From assembly GCA_022508265.1 (NCBI GenBank), contig JAFLVP010000010.1, forward strand, positions 1-49,225: a stretch of DNA of 49,225 bases, written 5' to 3'. The notes under the pieces are model-generated. The model searched no databases. It had not been told where the DNA came from and was given only the letters and a program-made list of their open reading frames with translations. Shown piece after piece: positions 28,071-37,006 of this stretch (its first letter is position 1; every line of letters begins with the position of its first letter). This DNA is from Clostridiales bacterium. GTDB taxonomy: Bacteria; Bacillota; Clostridia; Christensenellales; Borkfalkiaceae. The position numbers and the translations under genes are program-made.

Positions 28071-29412
28071 TGTAATCCTCGCAACGCCCGTAAAGGTCGT
28101 AGCTGTCACTTTTTTCTATTAAAACGGCACACTTTTCTCCCTGCACCGCACTATGTGCATTAAAATAAACTACGCCGTCGATTTCGGGGGCTTGAAAGTA
28201 AGCTCTTCCAACAAAACAACTTCTCTCATAGTCTATCCCGTCGCAAGTAACTTCAATGACCTTACCCACGTAATTCTTTAGCTTGTCCGCCGAAATTTGC
28301 CTTTGAATTTCGTACAGCTTTTTTACTCTCTTGCGCCTAATACCGTAAGGTATTTGCCCCTTGAGCTTATGAGCGGGCGTATCGGGCTCGCGCGAGTAAG
28401 CAAAAAAACCGCAATTGTCAAGCTTTGCCTCTTTCAAAAATTCGCACAACCCTTCAAAGTTTTCCTCACTCTCGCATGGGAAACCCGCAATAAAAGTTGA
28501 GCGTATTGCTACTTCGGGGATTTGCTCTTTTAGCTTGTTGATAAGGGCAAGATATTCTCTTCTGCCCGCAGGTCTGTTCATAAGCTTTAGAACGCTGTCC
28601 TCGCTGTGCTGCAGTGGAATATCAAGATACTTTACTATCTTCGGATTGTCGCGGATTTCGACAATAAGCTCGTCATCCAGCATATCCGGATAACAGTACA
28701 ATAATCTTACACTATAAATGTTGACAAGTTTTGTCACCTTTTGCAAAAAATCTTTTAATTTTTTTTGTCCGTATAAATCAATGCCGTAGCGAGTGACGTC
28801 CTGCGCAACTATTATAAGTTCGGCAACATCGCCAAGCTCCTCCGCCTCTTTTAAAAGGCGTTCCATAGGAAAGCTGACGTATTTGCCTCTGATTTTCGGT
28901 ATAAGACAGTAAGTGCATCTGTTGTTGCAGCCTTCGGCAATCTTTAAGTATGCGTAATGTCGAGGCGTTGTAAGAACCCGTTTAACGCCATCGATATTTT
29001 CGCCGCAGTTAACAAAATTAACGCGTTCCCCTGCATACGATTTTTCAAGCGCCTCGAAAAACTTTGCGTAATCTTCCGTGCCGAGAAAAACGTCTGCTTC
29101 GGTGAGCGCGTCAAAGGTCTCGTCTATAAATTTTTGAGGCAAACAGCCCGTTACGACGATTTTTTCAAGATTTACGCTCTTGTATGCGGCGCATTCAATC
29201 ACCGTTTCGATGGCCTCTTTACGGGAAGCGTTTAAAAATGCGCACGTATTTACAATAAGCACATTGGCTTTTTCGAGGTCGCTTGTAACTTCACAACCTC
29301 TTTCTTTAATTATTGCCAAAAGTTTTTCGGAATCTACACGGTTCTTGTCGCAACCGAGAGAAATCATCCCGAATTTTTTACGAGAAAAATCAGTCGTCAA
29401 CGTCTGTACCAT
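28063..29412 (-). CDS. rimO: Ribosomal protein S12 methylthiotransferase RimO
   Basis: Radical-SAM enzyme that methylthiolates the conserved Asp of ribosomal protein S12. The N-terminal UPF0004 domain has GMISLGCDKNRVDSE, NTCAFL and TGCLPQ. The radical-SAM core has EGCNNRCTYCLIPKIRGKY (CxxxCxxC), and a TRAM domain ends the protein. GCDKNRVDSE and AFLNASRKEA separate it from MiaB. The start is uncertain: TTG at 29424, ATG at 29412 and an ATG further in (within GMISLGC) are possible. 29412 is used, since the last would remove part of the first strand. The gene overlaps the end of ftsK. Confidence 0.92.
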   Translation of the reverse strand: MVQTLTTDFSRKKFGMISLGCDKNRVDSEKLLAIIKERGCEVTSDLEKANVLIVNTCAFLNASRKEAIETVIECAAYKSVNLEKIVVTGCLPQKFIDETFDALTEADVFLGTEDYAKFFEALEKSYAGERVNFVNCGENIDGVKRVLTTPRHYAYLKIAEGCNNRCTYCLIPKIRGKYVSFPMERLLKEAEELGDVAELIIVAQDVTRYGIDLYGQKKLKDFLQKVTKLVNIYSVRLLYCYPDMLDDELIVEIRDNPKIVKYLDIPLQHSEDSVLKLMNRPAGRREYLALINKLKEQIPEVAIRSTFIAGFPCESEENFEGLCEFLKEAKLDNCGFFAYSREPDTPAHKLKGQIPYGIRRKRVKKLYEIQRQISADKLKNYVGKVIEVTCDGIDYERSCFVGRAYFQAPEIDGVVYFNAHSAVQGEKCAVLIEKSDSYDLYGRCEDYNE

Positions 29413-32400
29413 ATGTATTTTCAAATTCTTCTTTGGTCAAAAGCACCTTTCTCGGCTTTGACCCCTCGGACTGCGTAATGTAGTTCATGTTCTGCATCCA
29501 GTCGATTATCTTGCACGCTTTGATATACCCAACGGGGAAGCGTCTCTGAATCATTGAAACGGATGCCTGATTTGACGTTACGCAGTATTTAAGCGCCCTT
29601 ATAAAGGTTTCGTCTATCTTGGTGTCGGCGCCGTCATCGGAAGCTTCTCCTCCCATCTCCGAGGTCTGTGAGGGTTCCTCCTCGACCTTGTTGATGAAGT
29701 CTGAAGCATCTTGATCGAAATAAGTTTCGTTGTGGGATTTGATAAAGTCGGTAACGTACTGCACCTCATGCGTGTCTACAAAACAGCACTGAATACGCTG
29801 AAGATCCGAACCGCCGCCACGTAAGTACAAGTCGCCCTGACCAAGCAATTTTTCAGCTCCGCCAACGTCGAAGATTGTACGTGAGTCGTCAAACGAGTTT
29901 ACCTTGAAGCCTATACGAGTGGGCAGATTGGACTTGATAAGACCCGTAATACAGTCGACGGAGGGTCTTTGCGTAGCCAAAATAAGATGGATACCGCAAG
30001 CACGCGCTTTTGCACCTAATTTTATAATTCTGTTCTCTATATCCTTTTTATTCTGTGACATTAAATCGGCAAACTCGTCGAGCACGATTACGATTTTAGC
30101 TAATTTTTCGCCATCAGGAGGCAAATGCGCGTTGTACTCGTCGAGAGTTTTGGTTGCAATACCCGACTCTGTCATCTCTTTAAAAAGTGAATAACGGCGC
30201 TCCATTTCATTGACCGCCCAGCCCAAAGCCTTTACTGCCCTGCTTGCATCTGTAATAATTTCGTTTATCATAAGATGGGGCAACTTATCGAATGAAATCA
30301 ATTCAACCTGCTTGGGGTCTACAAGAATAAGGCGCAACTCTTCGGGTCCGTATTTGTAAAGTAAGCTTATTAGCAGTACGTTTAAGCAAACACTTTTACC
30401 GCTGCCCGTAGTACCGGCGACAAGCAAGTGGGGCATTCTGGTTATGTCGGGGCATATCGCCTCGCCGTCGATATTTTTGCCGAGTGTAAACGTAAGAGTA
30501 TTGGGCTTACTGTTTAAATAATTGGAGCTTGTAAGCATGCTCTTAAGACCAACGGTGCTTCTGTTGTTGTTGGGAACTTCAATGGAAAGCGCGCCCTTAC
30601 CGTAGTTAAGATAAGCGTCAACATTATCTTTTTTGAGATTCATTGCTATCGCGTCACGGTAGCCCAATGCACGTTTACTGTTGGTGTTGTCCTCTATTAC
30701 TACGTCGTAGCGAGTAATTGCGGGCGCTATAGTAACGTTTGAAACGTGGCTCGCAATTTTGTATCTTTCAAGAGTTTCAACGATGATACGCTTGTTATCC
30801 TCTATCTCGCCCGTGTTAACGTTGGTATTTTCGGGATAATCGTCAAGAAGGTCCAATCCGGGTCTCACGTACTTCTTCCATACGTGCTTGGGTTTTTCTG
30901 CAGGTTTTTCGGGTTGAGGTTCGGGCTTGGGCTCAACCGCACGGCTTGTACGCTCGGGCATACGTACCCTCTCCTCTCTGTTAAGACCCGTCACACCTTC
31001 GGAAAATCCTACTCGCTCTGAAGTCCTGCCCGTAGGTGCAGAGTCTTCGCTTGAACGCTCGTTAGTATTCAGTCTTTCTCCGAAAATATCGGTGTCGTCC
31101 TCGTTTTCTTCGTCAAAAAGATTTGCGTTGCTTCTTTCACGTCTGCCCGAAGAAATCCCGTCCGCCCTGCCTGACGAGATACTATCCTCGCCGCGCCTTG
31201 AAGCCGAACTTCCGAAAATATCGTAGTCACTGTCCTCTGCAGGTCTGATAATGTTTTCGTACTGATTTTCTTCCGTTACGGGGATTTCGGTAGGTTGAGG
31301 TTCGGGAGGTAATTCCTCTTTAAGAGTATATGCCTCGCTCTCCGCTGCGGGCTCTTCGTTGCGTATGGTGTTTGAATAATCTTCCTGAGTGTCCTCACTC
31401 TCGTAGTCGGGACCGCTCACATGGTAAGTATTGCTCTGCGCCTCATAGCCGTTAAGGCTGTCAGCGGGTTTTTCGCCGTAAACGTAGCTGGAGGGTGCTG
31501 CCGCAACGGGAGCGCTCATAACCTCATCGCGATAGCCCTGCGAGTAGCTGTTTTCATTTGAAACAGCTGCTGTGGCGGGCTTCTTTTTCGAAGCAAAGCT
31601 CTTTAAATAGTCCTCTTCGGTAATAACAGGATGATTGAAATAAGATTCATCCTTGTAAATCATATTTCTTCTGTAGCTTTCGGCATCAAACTCGCCCTTT
31701 TCAAACAGAATTTTATTGCCGAGATTTTTAGGCGAATATTTGTCGTCTTGCGGAGGTACTTCACGCGCAGGGGCAGCCTGCGCTACGGGCGCTTGAACGA
31801 CCGGTTGCTGTGCAGGGCCGGCTGTCACAGATTGAATCGAATCAGGTGTCTGTAACTGCTCGTCGGCAGCTTGTGCTTTATTTTCGCCTCTGCGTCTGAA
31901 AACAAGATAGGTAAGATAGGCAAATATCAAAGTTAATACAGAATAAATCACGTACGCAGCAACCGGTCCGCCCAAATTTAAAACGGGATAGACCAAAAGT
32001 GCGGAGATAACACCGCCGAAGGTGTAACCCGCATAGCCTTTGCCTGCACTCATATAGCACTCGGAGATATATTTGCCGTAGCCTGCTATTGCGTAATTGT
32101 GTGTGCTGACCGCATGGAAAAGGAAAAATAAAACAAGCGTAAGTGCGGTTAATACTATAGCTTTCTTGACTGAAATTTTAATTTTTTTCTCGAAAACGAG
32201 CCACTCGCCGAGATATGCAAGCATACCCATAACGAGGTATGAACCGTAGCCGAAGGTGCCGTACATAAACGTACAGATAGCCCCGCCGAAAGTGCCGAAT
32301 ATCGCCTTACCCGTGAGCAGTATTACGACTACGATAGCACAAAACAGAAGCAACGTCATGCCCAACGTTTCCTTCGTGACTATAAATGAAGTTTTATTCT

Positions 32401-32428
32401 CTTTGTTTTTGTTGTCTTGAGATTTCAT
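29390..32428 (-). CDS. ftsK: DNA translocase FtsK/SpoIIIE
   Basis: Septal DNA pump that clears chromosome ends during division, or packs the forespore in spore formers. The 1012-residue protein has about four N-terminal membrane helices (roughly 20-180), a long acidic, Pro/Gln/Ser-rich linker (about 185-535) and a RecA-type motor with Walker A AGTTGSGKSVCLN near residue 670 and Walker B VIVLDEFADLM. A C-terminal winged-helix gamma domain (about 940-1005) reads the KOPS/SRS polarity sequences. A GCGGA site precedes the ATG. It is the first gene of a six-gene operon running to nadE. Confidence 0.95.
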   Translation of the reverse strand: MKSQDNKNKENKTSFIVTKETLGMTLLLFCAIVVVILLTGKAIFGTFGGAICTFMYGTFGYGSYLVMGMLAYLGEWLVFEKKIKISVKKAIVLTALTLVLFFLFHAVSTHNYAIAGYGKYISECYMSAGKGYAGYTFGGVISALLVYPVLNLGGPVAAYVIYSVLTLIFAYLTYLVFRRRGENKAQAADEQLQTPDSIQSVTAGPAQQPVVQAPVAQAAPAREVPPQDDKYSPKNLGNKILFEKGEFDAESYRRNMIYKDESYFNHPVITEEDYLKSFASKKKPATAAVSNENSYSQGYRDEVMSAPVAAAPSSYVYGEKPADSLNGYEAQSNTYHVSGPDYESEDTQEDYSNTIRNEEPAAESEAYTLKEELPPEPQPTEIPVTEENQYENIIRPAEDSDYDIFGSSASRRGEDSISSGRADGISSGRRERSNANLFDEENEDDTDIFGERLNTNERSSEDSAPTGRTSERVGFSEGVTGLNREERVRMPERTSRAVEPKPEPQPEKPAEKPKHVWKKYVRPGLDLLDDYPENTNVNTGEIEDNKRIIVETLERYKIASHVSNVTIAPAITRYDVVIEDNTNSKRALGYRDAIAMNLKKDNVDAYLNYGKGALSIEVPNNNRSTVGLKSMLTSSNYLNSKPNTLTFTLGKNIDGEAICPDITRMPHLLVAGTTGSGKSVCLNVLLISLLYKYGPEELRLILVDPKQVELISFDKLPHLMINEIITDASRAVKALGWAVNEMERRYSLFKEMTESGIATKTLDEYNAHLPPDGEKLAKIVIVLDEFADLMSQNKKDIENRIIKLGAKARACGIHLILATQRPSVDCITGLIKSNLPTRIGFKVNSFDDSRTIFDVGGAEKLLGQGDLYLRGGGSDLQRIQCCFVDTHEVQYVTDFIKSHNETYFDQDASDFINKVEEEPSQTSEMGGEASDDGADTKIDETFIRALKYCVTSNQASVSMIQRRFPVGYIKACKIIDWMQNMNYITQSEGSKPRKVLLTKEEFENTYGTDVDD

Positions 32429-32457
32429 AATTCCGCCATTTTATTCATTCATTTTAC

Positions 32458-32486
32458 ATTATAACATTTCCTCTTAAAAATAACAA
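32458..32486 (-). promoter_or_regulatory. Promoter of the ftsK-rimO-pgsA-cinA-recA-nadE operon
   Basis: On the minus strand, -35 TTGTTA (32486-32481), a 17-base spacer and a perfect -10 TATAAT (32463-32458). The predicted start near 32451 gives a leader of about 23 bases. Confidence 0.72.
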
Positions 32487-32524
32487 CAAAATGAAATAAC
32501 AAACAGTAATTTATTTTTAATAAA

Positions 32525-32548
32525 TTAAAAAAACGGCGAACGCCGTTT
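32525..32548 (-). terminator. Terminator of murC
   Basis: A 7-bp stem (32531-32537 with 32542-32548) with a four-base loop, followed on the minus strand by a T-rich run. It lies 12 bases after the murC stop and upstream of the ftsK promoter, making murC a single-gene unit. Confidence 0.82.
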
Positions 32549-32560
32549 CTTTGTAAAAAC

Positions 32561-33886
32561 CTATGAAAGACACTGAACCACGCTTTTTGAAATATCGTAA
32601 ATATCGCCTGCGCCGAGGAACAGAACGCTGTCGCCCGATTTTACGGGGGAGAGAAATTTAACTATGTCCTTCGGGTCATCCCCATAGAGAGATTTTTTTA
32701 TGCTCTGCGATAGCGTCAACGCGCTCCCCGCATCGTCAAAGTATTCACGGGCGGCGAAGGTGCGGTAGATTAGCAGATTATCAACCGATGATAAAACTTT
32801 AACGAATTCTTTGAAAAGCAACTTGGTTCGTGAATAGGTATGCGGTTGAAATACAACGTAAATTTTCCCCTGCGTAGAATGTTTTGCTGTTTTTAATGAA
32901 GCTGATATTTCATCTGGATGATGGGCGTAGTCGGCAATACATCTTGCACCGTTGATAAGTCCTATACGCTCGAACCTTCTCTCCACTCCGCAGAAATCTG
33001 CAAGCCCCTCTTGAACGTATCTGAAGGAAATTCCCACGCTCAAAGCAGCGCAAGCAGCCGCTAAAGCGTTTAAAATGTTGTGTTTTCCGTCAACCGAAAG
33101 ACTGACCCTGCCCAAGCATTTACTTTTTTTATACACGGTAAAGCTGTATCTGCCGTCCGAGGATGAAATATTCTTTGCGCAAAGGTCGGTATTTTTTCCG
33201 TAACCGAAGGTAATATCCCCCACGGCTTCGTCGCCGGCGAGTGTGACCGACAAATCTGCATTTTTGACGAATTGTCTGTATGCGGCGCGCAGATTTTCTA
33301 TGCTTCCGTAACACTCCAAATGGTCAGTCCCACTGTTTAAAAGCACGGCAATGTTGGGTCTTAAAAGTAAAAAATTTTTCTTGTATTCGCAAGCTTCGGT
33401 TATTAAATAGTCCGTACCACAGAAAAAACTGTTGGCAAAAACGAGATCTCTACCCCCGATATGCGCAAAAAATTTTTTGCCTGCCGCAAGAAAGATATGT
33501 GCGAGCATTGAGGTACACGTAGTCTTGCCGTGACAGCCCGAAACGGCTATAACAGTGCCGAACCCTCGGCTTATTTCATATAACAGTTGACCGCGGGACA
33601 GTATAATTTTATCAAGCTTTTCCGCCTCTTTCAGCTGAACGTTGCTTTTCTGTACGGCGTCCGTATATACTATCACATCGAAATTTTCTACGCTGTCAGT
33701 TACTTCGCCTATGTTGACACTTGCACCTGAATAAACAACCTCATCGGTGTAAATACTTGAAACAAGGTCAGACCCGCCCACCTTTTTGCCCCTATATATC
33801 AGATATTTTGCAAGCCCACTCATGCTTACACCGCCTATTCCAATGAAGTAAAAGCTGTCGAAAATATCAATTAAACTGTTTCGCAT
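32561..33886 (-). CDS. murC: UDP-N-acetylmuramate--L-alanine ligase
   Basis: Adds L-Ala to UDP-MurNAc in the cytoplasm, starting the stem peptide. The 441 residues begin with the UDP-binding FYFIGIGGVSMSGLA. They have the ATP loop SGCHGKTTCTSML (usually GTHGKTTT) and the domain-3 segment DYAHHPDEI. A reading frame 114 codons longer exists, but it runs antisense through spoVG and its promoter, so the start is set at 33886. No Shine-Dalgarno is seen. A possible promoter is -35 TTGATA (33931-33926), 18 bases, -10 CAAAAT (33907-33902), giving a leader of about nine bases. murC stands outside the dcw operon. Confidence 0.93.
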   Translation of the reverse strand: MRNSLIDIFDSFYFIGIGGVSMSGLAKYLIYRGKKVGGSDLVSSIYTDEVVYSGASVNIGEVTDSVENFDVIVYTDAVQKSNVQLKEAEKLDKIILSRGQLLYEISRGFGTVIAVSGCHGKTTCTSMLAHIFLAAGKKFFAHIGGRDLVFANSFFCGTDYLITEACEYKKNFLLLRPNIAVLLNSGTDHLECYGSIENLRAAYRQFVKNADLSVTLAGDEAVGDITFGYGKNTDLCAKNISSSDGRYSFTVYKKSKCLGRVSLSVDGKHNILNALAAACAALSVGISFRYVQEGLADFCGVERRFERIGLINGARCIADYAHHPDEISASLKTAKHSTQGKIYVVFQPHTYSRTKLLFKEFVKVLSSVDNLLIYRTFAAREYFDDAGSALTLSQSIKKSLYGDDPKDIVKFLSPVKSGDSVLFLGAGDIYDISKSVVQCLS

Positions 33887-33969
33887 ACTTAATTTTATTA
33901 AATTTTGAATAAAATTAGCACGAAATATCAATATTTTTTGTTTTTTTTGCAAATTTTTAAATTTTTCTA

Positions 33970-33998
33970 TTGAAATTAAATTACTTTTATTGTACAAT
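33970..33998 (+). promoter_or_regulatory. Promoter of spoVG
   Basis: -35 TTGAAA (33970-33975), a 17-base spacer and -10 TACAAT (33993-33998). The predicted start near 34005 gives a 27-base leader. It looks like a vegetative promoter; no sigma-H type sequence, as used by Bacillus spoVG, was recognised. Confidence 0.75.
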
Positions 33999-34031
33999 AT
34001 AATCAATGAAAGTATATTTTGGTGGTGTTTT

Positions 34032-34304
34032 ATGAAAATCTCCGATGTACGAATCAGGTTAGTTAACAAGGATAACAATAAACTTAAAGCCGTAGCTTCT
34101 ATTACTATCGACGATTGCTTTGTAGTGCATGACATCAAAATAATAGATTCAGCCGAAGGCGAATTTATTGCTATGCCCAGCAGAAAAACTAATGACGGTG
34201 AATATAAGGATATTGCCCATCCACTCAATACCGAGACCCGAGAAACTATAAAACAAGCAATCCTTACGGCTTACTATGACGAACTGAAAAATAGTCAAGT
34301 TTGA
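34032..34304 (+). CDS. spoVG: SpoVG family regulator
   Basis: Small nucleic-acid-binding protein with broad regulatory roles in Firmicutes (division, envelope, virulence, sporulation). The 90-residue protein opens with the typical [11 protein letters not shown] and contains [23 protein letters not shown], the conserved core. A longer frame starts at 33990 but would begin upstream of the predicted transcript start. The ATG at 34032 has GGTGG just upstream. It is a single-gene unit divergent from murC, ended by a strong hairpin shared with ftsZ. Its presence does not prove sporulation, as non-spore formers also carry it. Confidence 0.95.
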   Translation: MKISDVRIRLVNKDNNKLKAVASITIDDCFVVHDIKIIDSAEGEFIAMPSRKTNDGEYKDIAHPLNTETRETIKQAILTAYYDELKNSQV

Positions 34305-34334
34305 TGCGTGAGTTAATAATGCTCGATTTGTAAA

Positions 34335-34370
34335 AGAAAAATGCGCACACGTTTGTGTGCGCATTTTTCT
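34335..34370. terminator. Bidirectional terminator between spoVG and ftsZ
   Basis: A perfect 16-bp stem (34335-34350 with 34355-34370) with a four-base loop. A-rich and T-rich stem ends serve both directions. It closes both spoVG and the ftsA-ftsZ unit. Confidence 0.92.
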
Positions 34371-34381
34371 TATCTTAATTT

Positions 34382-35731
34382 TTAATTATCGTTGCGACGT
34401 TTGCCCAAATTTCTTAAAAGTCTTGCAAACTTGGGTATATCCTTATCCTCAACGGGTCTTTCAATCACTCCGTCGTCATTGTGGGAAATCGTAGGCTGCG
34501 CAGGGGAAATCTGCTGATAGGTTTTCTGCACCGGTTGCGTTTGCTGGGGCAGGGTAGACTGCGGCATCTGCGGTACCTGCGGAATTTGGGGTTGAGGATT
34601 TGCAGGGACAACGGGCTGATAGTAGGGCTCGTTTACAGTCATCCTTCTCTGCGGAGGATTGGGATAATTTGCAGTGTCGTAGAGCATGCCGTTATTGTAA
34701 GTTTTCGGCTGCTCGGGCTCCCTTCTGCTGTCGAAGCCGGGGATGCTTGTTGCAATTATGGTAATTTCTACTTCGTCCTTGGCATTGGGATCGATTCTTG
34801 CGCCGAAAATGATGTTTGCAGACGCATCTACAACGCCCTTGACAAGCTCTGCCGCGTCGGTAACTTCGTTGATTGAAAGGTTTTCGCCGCCGACAACGTT
34901 TAAAATAACTCCGCGCGCACCCTCGATAGTCGTTTCCAAAAGAGGACAGCAAATAGCAAGGCGAACCGCCTCTACTATTCTGTTTTCACCGCTTGAAACG
35001 CCTACTCCGAGATGAGCTATGCCCCTGTCTTTTAATATAGTTCTGACGTCCGCAAAGTCAAGGTTTATGAGCGAAGGATTTACAATAAGCTCCGTAAGAC
35101 CCTTTATACCCTGTTTTAAGATGTCATCGGCAACCAAAAACGCCTCCTTCAACGGAGTATTATCGGGCACGACGGTCTTAATTTTATCGTTGGGAATAAC
35201 AATGAGTGTGTCGACGTATTTCTTGAGGTTATCAAGACCCTTTGTGGTATTGTCCATGCGGATTCTGCCCTCAAAGCTGAACGGCTCGGTAACTATCGCA
35301 ATGGTAAGTATATTCATATCCCTTGCTATTTTTGCGATTACGGGAGCAGCGCCCGTTCCCGTACCGCCGCCCATACCTGCGGTAATAAAGAGCAAATCGG
35401 TATCTTTTATGGCAGCTGTGAGAATTTCCTTGCTCTCTTCTGCCGCCTTTCTGCCGATATCGGGATCTGCACCCGCGCCAAGTCCTTTAGTAAGCTTAAC
35501 GCCTATCTGCAATTTATTTTCGCAAGGCGAAAGCATAAGCACCTGACTGTCGGTGTTTACTACGTAGTACTCCGCACTCTTGATTCCTGCGGTTATCATT
35601 CTGTTGACGGCGTTATTTCCCGCGCCGCCGACACCTATTACTTTTATTCTGCATTTACCCGTCAACCCCGTGTTGACGCCGCTAAAACCGGAGTTCGTCC
35701 CTCCGTTCATGCCCATATAATCGTTAAACAT
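34382..35731 (-). CDS. ftsZ: Cell division protein FtsZ
   Basis: Tubulin-like GTPase that forms the Z ring. The 449 residues have IKVIGVGGAGNNAVNRM, the GTP signature GGGTGTGAA, and a T7 synergy loop at NLDFADVRTIL. A Pro/Gln-rich disordered linker (about 330-425) precedes a basic conserved C-terminal peptide DIPKFARLLRNLGKRR. A frame 42 codons longer runs into ftsA, but GGAGG seven bases before the ATG at 35731 fixes the start. Transcribed with ftsA, gap 34 bases. Confidence 0.97.
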   Translation of the reverse strand: MFNDYMGMNGGTNSGFSGVNTGLTGKCRIKVIGVGGAGNNAVNRMITAGIKSAEYYVVNTDSQVLMLSPCENKLQIGVKLTKGLGAGADPDIGRKAAEESKEILTAAIKDTDLLFITAGMGGGTGTGAAPVIAKIARDMNILTIAIVTEPFSFEGRIRMDNTTKGLDNLKKYVDTLIVIPNDKIKTVVPDNTPLKEAFLVADDILKQGIKGLTELIVNPSLINLDFADVRTILKDRGIAHLGVGVSSGENRIVEAVRLAICCPLLETTIEGARGVILNVVGGENLSINEVTDAAELVKGVVDASANIIFGARIDPNAKDEVEITIIATSIPGFDSRREPEQPKTYNNGMLYDTANYPNPPQRRMTVNEPYYQPVVPANPQPQIPQVPQMPQSTLPQQTQPVQKTYQQISPAQPTISHNDDGVIERPVEDKDIPKFARLLRNLGKRRNDN

Positions 35732-35765
35732 ATTCAATCCTCCAATTTGGCGTATAATTCTAAAT

Positions 35766-36890
35766 TTAATCGGCGCTTGCGTCGTTAAGCGCAGTATCCA
35801 GCAAGCTGAAAAGAGAAGAAAATCTCGGCTTATCGTAATAGGGCACGTTGGGCGCAACCGTTTCCAACGTTCTTACAAGTCTGCCAGCTATATGCTCAAT
35901 CGCACCGCGAACGACCTTAATGCCCTCGCCCGTAACTAAAATGGGCTTGCCTTCGATGTTTCTGCCCGTATAGCTCTGCCGACATTCCTCTATGGTTTCG
36001 CAAATTCCGTCAAGTGCTTCACGTATAAGATCCCTCAACTCGACGGTCGGGAAAGTGTAAGTCTTACCTTCGAAGATGCACTCGGCGTTATCCCCGAGCT
36101 TCTCTTTGGCGTTCAAGTTGACTGTTGATAAAAAAGTCATTGCAACTTGATAGGGAATATCGAGTTGCTCCATAAGATAGACCGCTATGTGACCTATACC
36201 GAGAGAGAACGATTCGCTGTATAAAATTCCGTTGCCGCAAATAACGCTGTAAGTTGAAGATATAAAACCGAAATCAAATAAAACGGCACACTCATCCCGC
36301 CTTTCGGGTTCTACTATATACATCGCCTCCGCATAGTTTGATGGAATGAGCCTTATCGTCTGGATATCTTTAAACTTCTTGAAAGCGTCCATAATACAGC
36401 CGACAAAGGAATTTCTGCACTTAAAGAAACAGAATTTGCCCTGTATGCTGTCGCTTATAGCACCTACCGGATATATTACTTTACGCTTGTCCGACAAAAC
36501 GTAATAAAGACAGCTGTTGCGTATCGTCATCCAATTTTCCTCGACGGGCGGTTTAGCCGCGTCAACGAGGTTACGACAGTCTGCCAAGGTTATTTTCTTC
36601 GCGGAAGGAAAGCTCAATACCCTGTCCGTATTGACGAGTTTAAGAAATTCTCCGGGTATACCGACGTAAAAAGTCTTAATTCCGTTCATTGCGGAAAGCG
36701 TGCTTTTGACAACGTCGGTAACTGCCGCGGTAAAGTTTGGAATATCCAAAAGCTCTCCCTCGGCATAGCCATCGTAAGTGCAAGTATATTTGCTCTTTAT
36801 TATGAACGTTTTGTTTACTCCCCTTTCGCCGACGACCGCCGTCATTTCGGTTGAGCGGATATCAAGAACTGCAACGTATTTATTGCGCAT
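35766..36890 (-). CDS. ftsA: FtsA-like division protein, divergent
   Basis: Position before ftsZ and an actin-like fold with an SHS2/1C-type insertion (TFYVGIPGEFLKLVNTDRV near residue 75) identify it as FtsA, which normally links FtsZ to the membrane. It is unusual. The phosphate-2 motif normally written DIGxGTTDI reads DFGFISSTYSV, so the Gly/Thr residues that hold ATP phosphates are lost. The adenosine-side GEGIKVVRG is retained. The 374-residue protein ends without an obvious amphipathic membrane helix, where typical FtsA has about 400-430 residues. The ATG at 36890 follows GAGG by about 11 bases; a TTG six codons upstream is the alternative. ATP binding and membrane attachment are therefore in doubt. 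Confidence 0.85.
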   Translation of the reverse strand: MRNKYVAVLDIRSTEMTAVVGERGVNKTFIIKSKYTCTYDGYAEGELLDIPNFTAAVTDVVKSTLSAMNGIKTFYVGIPGEFLKLVNTDRVLSFPSAKKITLADCRNLVDAAKPPVEENWMTIRNSCLYYVLSDKRKVIYPVGAISDSIQGKFCFFKCRNSFVGCIMDAFKKFKDIQTIRLIPSNYAEAMYIVEPERRDECAVLFDFGFISSTYSVICGNGILYSESFSLGIGHIAVYLMEQLDIPYQVAMTFLSTVNLNAKEKLGDNAECIFEGKTYTFPTVELRDLIREALDGICETIEECRQSYTGRNIEGKPILVTGEGIKVVRGAIEHIAGRLVRTLETVAPNVPYYDKPRFSSLFSLLDTALNDASAD

Positions 36891-36924
36891 AAACGCGATT
36901 GACCTCAAACACTATTATAAAATA

Positions 36925-36954
36925 ATTATATAATAATACACTAGATAATGTCAA
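36925..36954 (-). promoter_or_regulatory. Promoter of ftsA-ftsZ
   Basis: On the minus strand, a perfect -35 TTGACA (36954-36949), an 18-base spacer and a perfect -10 TATAAT (36930-36925). The predicted leader is about 28 bases. It lies directly after the ftsQ terminator, so ftsAZ are expressed separately from the dcw operon. Confidence 0.78.
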
Positions 36955-36963
36955 CTGATTAAC

Positions 36964-36995
36964 TAAAAAAAAGCAGTGCAACAGCACTGCTTTTT
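36964..36995 (-). terminator. Terminator of the dcw operon after ftsQ
   Basis: An 11-bp or longer stem (36969-36979 with 36984-36994) with a four-base loop, followed on the minus strand by eight T (36972-36965). It begins about ten bases after the ftsQ stop. Confidence 0.9.
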
Positions 36996-37006
36996 AGATA
37001 TAAATT

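Noticed and set aside
29390-29424. The rimO/ftsK overlap as a frameshift or fusion
   Set aside because: Both proteins end and begin with complete family domains; this is an ordinary short overlap of consecutive genes.
33990-34031. Longer spoVG and similar long forms of comEB and rpsT
   Set aside because: In each case the extra codons begin upstream of the predicted transcript start, and a good ribosome site marks the internal ATG.
33887-34228. A 114-codon N-terminal extension of murC
   Set aside because: It runs antisense through spoVG and its promoter and has no similarity to MurC; the family N-terminus begins at the ATG at 33886.
35732-35857. A 42-codon N-terminal extension of ftsZ
   Set aside because: It overlaps the end of ftsA in another frame, and a perfect GGAGG precedes the internal ATG at 35731.
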